DNA of 10,914 nucleotides from Kofleriaceae bacterium (lineage in GTDB: Bacteria; Myxococcota_A; Polyangia; Haliangiales; Haliangiaceae), in assembly GCA_016763395.1 (NCBI GenBank), contig JAESTW010000753.1:1-10914 (forward strand), read 5' to 3'. A program made the position numbers and the translations under genes. The first letter of the stretch is position 1. Each line of letters begins with the position of its first letter. Under the pieces are notes generated by a model. It was not told the origin of the DNA. It saw nothing but the letters and a program-made list of their open reading frames with translations, and ran no database searches. This document shows positions 6,878-10,914 of the stretch, piece after piece.

Positions 6878-8143
6878 ATGCGCGTACTATCGACATACAC
6901 TATCGCTCTTTTTACTCTTATTTTCGCTTGCGGAGGCGACAACGAAAAACCGGCCGAGGTCCCGGACGCTGCCAGCATTGGAGTCGACATCAGTGTTGAC
7001 TGTCCGGCCGCAGACATCAAGCTGGGCACTGCTGTCGGTATTGGCCCATGTATCGACTCTCGAAGCGTAGGCGGCGGCAGTGGAACCGAGCTTCTCGTCC
7101 GAGCAGACTGTACCGATAAAAACATCGCCGGGCTACTCGACAAGAAGCACCTTGTACTCATTCCCACTACACCGACTCGAGACACACTATGGGTGCACTT
7201 TGGTGGAAGTGGCGGGCAACCGACTAACACCGAGAATATTGGTTCAGCGGCCATGAGCTCCGGCTACCGATACATCAGCTTGGCCTATCCCAACGAGCCC
7301 AGTATTGGCTCGAGGTGCAGTTGTCCCGATGGCCCGCGCCCGGCGGATTGTCCTGGTTTGGTTCGTCACCAAGTCATCTACGGGTCGGACATCAGCCCCT
7401 ACTTCAACATGATTGCATCAGAGTCCATCGAAAACCGTTTGATGGCACTACTTCGCACTCTCGATGAGTCTCGTCCAACGGAAGGGTGGGGGGATTTCCT
7501 TCTGCCCAACGGCGGTCCTGATTGGACCAAAATGGCTCTGTCCGGCTTCTCTCAAGGAGGCGGCATGGCTGGTTTCATCGCTAGAGACCATCTAGTGCAA
7601 CGTGTGCTGTATTTCTCCAAAGCCAGTGATGGCGCAATTCGCGCGCTGGTAGATCCAGCGACGTACCAAGCTTGTACGACACATAGCGAGTGCGCCTTCG
7701 GTATCTGCTGCACCGCCTCGGACGTCGAATGCGATACACCGCCCGAAGATGCGTATTGCCTCGAATCCACCGCCGGCCCAGTTGCAAGCCAAGGCAAAGA
7801 TACCGACGGAGATGGAATTGGCGATGGAGACGCTTCTACGCGAGCTACTCCGGGAAACAGGCAATTTGCCGTAGTTCACAGGTTGGAGTTTTCCTTTGTC
7901 TTTAGCCCCGAGATCTTTGAATCGTGGGGCATGGGGACGCCCGAGGAGTTTATTGATGCGGATAGTAACGATCCGCCTTACGACAAGAGTGCGCGCCTTT
8001 TTAGCACCGCACTTCCGCCCCGCAGCGATTGTAGCGAGCATCAAAGTATGGGAGCCGACCCCTGTCAACCACGAGCGCCGAACGGTCAGCCGGCGATGCG
8101 CAAAGTTTGGCTGCACGCCATGACTGCTCCCTTAACCGAGTAG
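6878..8143 (+). CDS. Alpha/beta-hydrolase-like lipoprotein with Cys-rich and Asp-rich insert
   Basis: This is a 421-residue exported protein, probably a lipoprotein (LTLIFAC; Cys18). The body follows an alpha/beta hydrolase plan: a strand with LWVHFGGSGG as possible oxyanion region, then GYRYISLAYPNEPSIGSRC, and a nucleophile elbow GFSQGG with Ser225. His388 (CSEHQSMG) is a candidate catalytic His; the acid is not clear. The pattern recalls the BPSS1187-type hydrolase-like lipoproteins, but this is from memory and unverified. Between the nucleophile and the His sits an insert with Cys at 266, 272, 277, 278, 285 and 294, followed by DTDGDGIGDGD (308-318), which looks like a calcium-binding loop. 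It follows the Cys-rich lipoprotein by 10 bp in one operon. The substrate is unknown; an esterase acting in the periplasm or at the cell surface is likely. Confidence 0.8.
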   Translation: MRVLSTYTIALFTLIFACGGDNEKPAEVPDAASIGVDISVDCPAADIKLGTAVGIGPCIDSRSVGGGSGTELLVRADCTDKNIAGLLDKKHLVLIPTTPTRDTLWVHFGGSGGQPTNTENIGSAAMSSGYRYISLAYPNEPSIGSRCSCPDGPRPADCPGLVRHQVIYGSDISPYFNMIASESIENRLMALLRTLDESRPTEGWGDFLLPNGGPDWTKMALSGFSQGGGMAGFIARDHLVQRVLYFSKASDGAIRALVDPATYQACTTHSECAFGICCTASDVECDTPPEDAYCLESTAGPVASQGKDTDGDGIGDGDASTRATPGNRQFAVVHRLEFSFVFSPEIFESWGMGTPEEFIDADSNDPPYDKSARLFSTALPPRSDCSEHQSMGADPCQPRAPNGQPAMRKVWLHAMTAPLTE

Positions 8144-8160
8144 TCTTGTCCGAACAGCCC

Positions 8161-8817
8161 TTAGAGAACGTCGAGACTGTCGCAGTGGATTGCGTAGACG
8201 TGACCAGAAACAGTGCCCTCAGCAAAACTCGCATCAATGTCCACGGCAATCATGCGAGTCGCCCTGTCTGGCTCTGTGCCCTCAGCACAGGGAATACATC
8301 CGTCGGCCGCTATCCACTTCAAGGAGCGAGTTTCAGATCGCGAAAGTGGTGAGCCCTGTAGCAAGTCACCTTCAAAGTCAACCACGGTAGCCGCCACGGG
8401 TGTGACCACTTCACCTGCACTTGTGCCTGGCGCAATACCGGAAGTAATAAGAAGAAACCGTGGAGTTGGCGATGACTTACTCGGACAAGCATCGTCATCG
8501 CCCGAACCACTTTCAATGTAGTATTCCCAATTTCCACTATCGGATTGCGCCGGAGACACCAAACCGAAAAACGCTCGGTCAAACGTTCTCGTGATTGAAC
8601 CAAACTGAACCTCAAGAGACATCTGCGTGCACTCTCCAGTGCAAGTCGCAGGCAAGCCACTACCACTGTCAACCTGAGTCACGGCAGCGTCAGGAGTACC
8701 GCCGTCAATGGAAGTATCTACGTCACTGTCAGCACCCGAGCAGGCGACTAGTAAGGGCAAAGAGAGCAGCACTGTGGATACAAAAACCGAGTATACAAAA
8801 CCTGAAACGCAAGGCAT
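8161..8817 (-). CDS. Small lipoprotein of unknown function
   Basis: This is a 218-residue lipoprotein with a clear signal and lipobox (LLSLPLLVAC; Cys26), then an Asp/Ser/Gly/Thr-rich linker to about residue 55. The remaining part is a small globular domain with Cys at about 59, 63, 110, 149, 152 and 213. This Cys set would suit two or three disulphides or a metal site. No enzyme motif is seen and I do not recognise the family. It converges on the hydrolase gene with 17 bp between the stops and no visible terminator hairpin. The start is ATG at 8817 with AAGG about 11 bases upstream. The lipobox plus acidic linker is typical of myxobacterial envelope proteins. Confidence 0.75.
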   Translation of the reverse strand: MPCVSGFVYSVFVSTVLLSLPLLVACSGADSDVDTSIDGGTPDAAVTQVDSGSGLPATCTGECTQMSLEVQFGSITRTFDRAFFGLVSPAQSDSGNWEYYIESGSGDDDACPSKSSPTPRFLLITSGIAPGTSAGEVVTPVAATVVDFEGDLLQGSPLSRSETRSLKWIAADGCIPCAEGTEPDRATRMIAVDIDASFAEGTVSGHVYAIHCDSLDVL

Positions 8818-8865
8818 GACAAAGCTTACCTTAGGAAGCTGTTGTTAAACGAGTTCAACCTCCCT

Positions 8866-8886
8866 AACGCTGGCTTCGCAAGCGTT
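8866..8886. repeat. Inverted repeat in the divergent intergenic region
   Basis: AACGCT (8866-8871) pairs with AGCGTT (8881-8886) across a 9-base loop. It lies between the divergent lipoprotein gene (8817) and formyltransferase gene (8967), so an operator is possible, but six base pairs are easily reached by chance. Confidence 0.3.
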
Positions 8887-8966
8887 TACTTTACGCGGCG
8901 AGCCCGCTCATTTCTGAGGGTTCCACACCAGAGGTCTATCTAGCTCGAATCTGCTAGGCTTACAAT

Positions 8967-9854
8967 ATGCTCTCAGTTGTGCTGCTAACCCGCGAACAAC
9001 CCTCCGCGACATACCTCATCAACCGTCTGCAGGACGTTCTGCCGCTGCAAAAAGTCATCTACGAAAGTTGGGACGGGCCGCCTGCGCCCAACGTGGCTCA
9101 GTCGAAACTTGCCGACCTTCGTGACAGAGCGGCTATGTTGAAAAAGCACTACCGCGAGCGAATATACGAAGAAGTCTCAGGTTCGAAGGAGTTAGAGCTG
9201 TCCGCGAGAGACACAGTGTTCGGACATCGGTGGCGCAACATCGAAAAACCAACAAAAACTGTAGAGATTTTCGATCGCGACTGGAAGGCCGCACAGAAAG
9301 AACTAGAGAAAGATCCACCCGATCTCATTCTCGTCTTTGGCACAGGCCTAATTCCCTCTTACGTAACCGAAGTCGCCAAACTCGAGTGTATCAATATCCA
9401 CACTGGACTCTCTCCGCACTATCGCGGACAAAACTGCACTCATTTTCCCATATTGAACGAGGATTTCGAAAACATCGGCGTCACCGTACACCTCGTTCGC
9501 AAAGCCATCGATGGTGGAGAAATCCTCGTACAAGAACGTCCCAACATCTCTCCCGGTGACAACGAATTTACCCTGATCAAGAAGAACGAACGTGTTGGTG
9601 CTGAGTTGTACGCGAAAATCGTCGCTGGAATGGCTGCGGGTAAAGTCTTTGTGCCGCAAGACCAACCAAAGGACGTCGGACTTCTTCTCATGAACCGTGC
9701 TCTCACTCAGGGGCACAAGTCCCTCGTTCGTTCACTGATTCGCGATGGCGCCGTTGATCGCTATCTACTTCGGGCCAGCAAAGGGAAAATTCGTCCAAAA
9801 CCAATTGCGGACAAACTAGTATCCCAAGTGAGTGCCAAGAGTCCCCTAAATTGA
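8967..9854 (+). CDS. Formyltransferase-family protein
   Basis: This is a 295-residue cytoplasmic enzyme of the formyltransferase fold that uses 10-formyl-tetrahydrofolate (methionyl-tRNA, GAR and sugar N-formyltransferase superfamily). The hallmark residues are present: LILVFGTGLIP (120-130), INIHTGLSPHYRG (142-154) with Asn143 and His145, IGVTVHLV (170-177), and AIDGGEILVQE (180-190) with Asp182. Together these match the Asn-His-Asp catalytic set. It lacks the usual C-terminal domain of methionyl-tRNA formyltransferase, and its first 115 residues are charged and diverged. A role on a sugar or other small amine is therefore likelier than initiator tRNA. ATG at 8967 has only a weak TAGG upstream. 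Its stop overlaps the TTG start proposed for the PIG-L gene, suggesting a joint pathway. Confidence 0.85.
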   Translation: MLSVVLLTREQPSATYLINRLQDVLPLQKVIYESWDGPPAPNVAQSKLADLRDRAAMLKKHYRERIYEEVSGSKELELSARDTVFGHRWRNIEKPTKTVEIFDRDWKAAQKELEKDPPDLILVFGTGLIPSYVTEVAKLECINIHTGLSPHYRGQNCTHFPILNEDFENIGVTVHLVRKAIDGGEILVQERPNISPGDNEFTLIKKNERVGAELYAKIVAGMAAGKVFVPQDQPKDVGLLLMNRALTQGHKSLVRSLIRDGAVDRYLLRASKGKIRPKPIADKLVSQVSAKSPLN

Positions 9855-10914
9855 GTTTCAGAAATGGCTTGTTTGTTTTGCAACAGGCCCCTAAGAGACT
9901 CGCAGGTCAATTCCCCGCACAACGCCAGCGACTCCGGGGAGTTCTCGACCGAGCCAGAAAGCGGATACACCGAGCCTCCTACTGGCGCGCCCTGGCACAA
10001 CAGTATCCAATTCTCGGACACACTTCAGAGCGCATCGAAAGCGAGCTTGCCAATCGTTTTGGCGACCAGGTACAAGCCGGTGTACAGCCATTGCCAGGTT
10101 TGGCGCTTCGAGGAGGCTCCCTCTACTATTGGGACCACCCTCTCCCGAATCTCGGACAAGACGATTCGAAAGCTCTCTCTGCACTGGTCACGGGTGCAGA
10201 AACGCATATATCGCCATCCCTACGTCAAAGCGGGTTACTCGTCGAAACAAGCGAAACCAGCTCTGCCAAATCACAGGCACTAGTTGTCTCCCCGCATCAA
10301 GACGATGCTGCACTCTCCATCGGCGGTACAATCGCAGCACGGCGGGACAACGAATCTCACGTTATCTGCAACGTATTCACCATCTCCGGCTGGTTGGGAA
10401 AAGGGTTTCGTCCGAGCCCACTCGCCAGTGTAACCAAGATACGTCAGGCCGAAGAGGATCTGTCCAACCGAATTCTGTCCGCCACCGGACTAGGACTCGG
10501 CCTCTGGGAAGCCGAAGTAGCGAATTTCTATCGCAGAGCCGTCGACAATTATCCTACCCGGATAGGATTCGTATTCGCGGACGATCCTCTGCTTCGCACT
10601 CTCGGAGAAAGAGACAGTATTCACCGCGGGCTGAAGCAAGTTGTCCGGGCTATCTCTCCTTCTAGAATTTACTTCCCGCTGGGGCTCGGCAGCCATATGG
10701 ACCATGTGTACCTGGCGAGCTACGGTCGTGAGCAGGCGCTAGGTCTCAAGAAACGCAATCCCGAGTGTGAGATTTACTTTTTCGAAGATCAACCCTACGC
10801 GACCTATGATGAAGTCGACGTGCCAACGATCGTCGAACAGCTCTCGAGTGGCACTCTGAAGCTAGAAGCGGAGTTTCAGAACATAACCAAGACCTTCGAG
10901 ACAAAGATACAGTC
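9851..10914 (+). CDS. PIG-L family deacetylase, partial (runs off the window)
   Basis: An open frame runs without a stop from 9851 to the window edge, about 354 codons. The deacetylase core begins near residue 140: LVVSPHQDDAALSIGGTIAA, where His149 and Asp151/Asp152 match the zinc and catalytic residues of the HPDDE motif (here HQDDA), and later LGLGSHMDHVYLASYG with His282 and His285, matching the HPDH zinc motif. PIG-L enzymes remove N-acetyl groups from GlcNAc-type sugars and related compounds. About 148 residues precede the core, unusual for this family; they include ERIESELANRFGDQV and GGSLYYWDHPLPNLG, not recognised. No in-frame ATG or GTG precedes the core; TTG at 9851, overlapping the formyltransferase stop as TTGA with weak AAGAG upstream, is the best start, with TTG at 9869 or 9878 possible. 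The C-terminus is not in the window. Confidence 0.85.
   Translation, partial: MSFRNGLFVLQQAPKRLAGQFPAQRQRLRGVLDRARKRIHRASYWRALAQQYPILGHTSERIESELANRFGDQVQAGVQPLPGLALRGGSLYYWDHPLPNLGQDDSKALSALVTGAETHISPSLRQSGLLVETSETSSAKSQALVVSPHQDDAALSIGGTIAARRDNESHVICNVFTISGWLGKGFRPSPLASVTKIRQAEEDLSNRILSATGLGLGLWEAEVANFYRRAVDNYPTRIGFVFADDPLLRTLGERDSIHRGLKQVVRAISPSRIYFPLGLGSHMDHVYLASYGREQALGLKKRNPECEIYFFEDQPYATYDEVDVPTIVEQLSSGTLKLEAEFQNITKTFETKIQ

Noticed and set aside
7592..8116. Minus-strand open frame of 174 codons
   Set aside because: It is antisense to the hydrolase lipoprotein, which has a signal peptide, a GFSQGG motif and an RBS; this frame shows none of these.
8144..8160. Possible bidirectional terminator between the convergent genes
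   Set aside because: The 17 bases contain no inverted repeat or T-run.
8955..8966. TACAAT directly before the formyltransferase ATG as a -10 box
   Set aside because: No matching -35 lies 16-18 bases upstream, and transcription would begin inside the gene.
9864..10283. Plus-strand open frame of 139 codons starting with ATG after the formyltransferase
   Set aside because: It overlaps the PIG-L frame throughout, has a Ser/Arg/Pro/His-rich composition typical of a shadow frame, and ends inside the deacetylase core.

Overview
The window looks like a chromosomal piece of a Gram-negative, myxobacterium-like bacterium (Myxococcota, Bradymonadota or similar). This is inferred from style, not from a marker gene. 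There are three Sec/lipoprotein-type proteins, acidic Asp/Ser/Gly-rich linkers after the lipobox Cys, Cys-rich 'C-DDG-D-T-D-C' repeats, and a serine/threonine-kinase-like protein joined to a winged-helix domain. Base composition looks moderate, around 50% G+C by eye. No tRNA, rRNA, CRISPR array, transposase or phage gene was seen.

Layout. (1) 59-1821, minus: an ABC exporter (membrane domain plus ATPase) split into two overlapping frames at a run of eight C at 1579-1586. (2) 1828-2120: no convincing gene, apart from a 45-codon open stretch in frame with the gene upstream of it. (3) 2121-3351, minus: a secreted, basic protein with a compact C-terminal domain, followed after one base by a small acidic protein; together they look like a toxin-immunity pair. 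(4) 3352-3818: largely non-coding, with a possible short ORF and two back-to-back perfect 7-bp hairpins just beyond the end of the next gene. (5) 3819-4958, minus: a pseudokinase with a C-terminal winged-helix domain, probably a regulator. (6) 5029-8143, plus: a two-gene operon starting 70 bp from the regulator and divergent from it. It encodes a Cys-rich repeat lipoprotein and an alpha/beta-hydrolase-like lipoprotein. (7) 8161-8817, minus: a third small lipoprotein, convergent with the operon. (8) 8967 to the right edge, plus: a formyltransferase-family enzyme, and overlapping it by four bases a PIG-L-type deacetylase that runs out of the window.

How the genes may work together. The pseudokinase/winged-helix protein is well placed to control the divergent lipoprotein operon. 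The formyltransferase and PIG-L deacetylase together suggest an N-deacetylation then N-formylation step on an amino sugar or similar metabolite. The 2121-3351 pair suggests interbacterial competition by a Sec-exported toxin. These three links are inferences from gene order and motifs. The best candidates for something undescribed are the secreted toxin-like pair, the deacetylase/formyltransferase pair with its unusual N-terminal extension, and the pseudokinase regulator with its lipoprotein operon.
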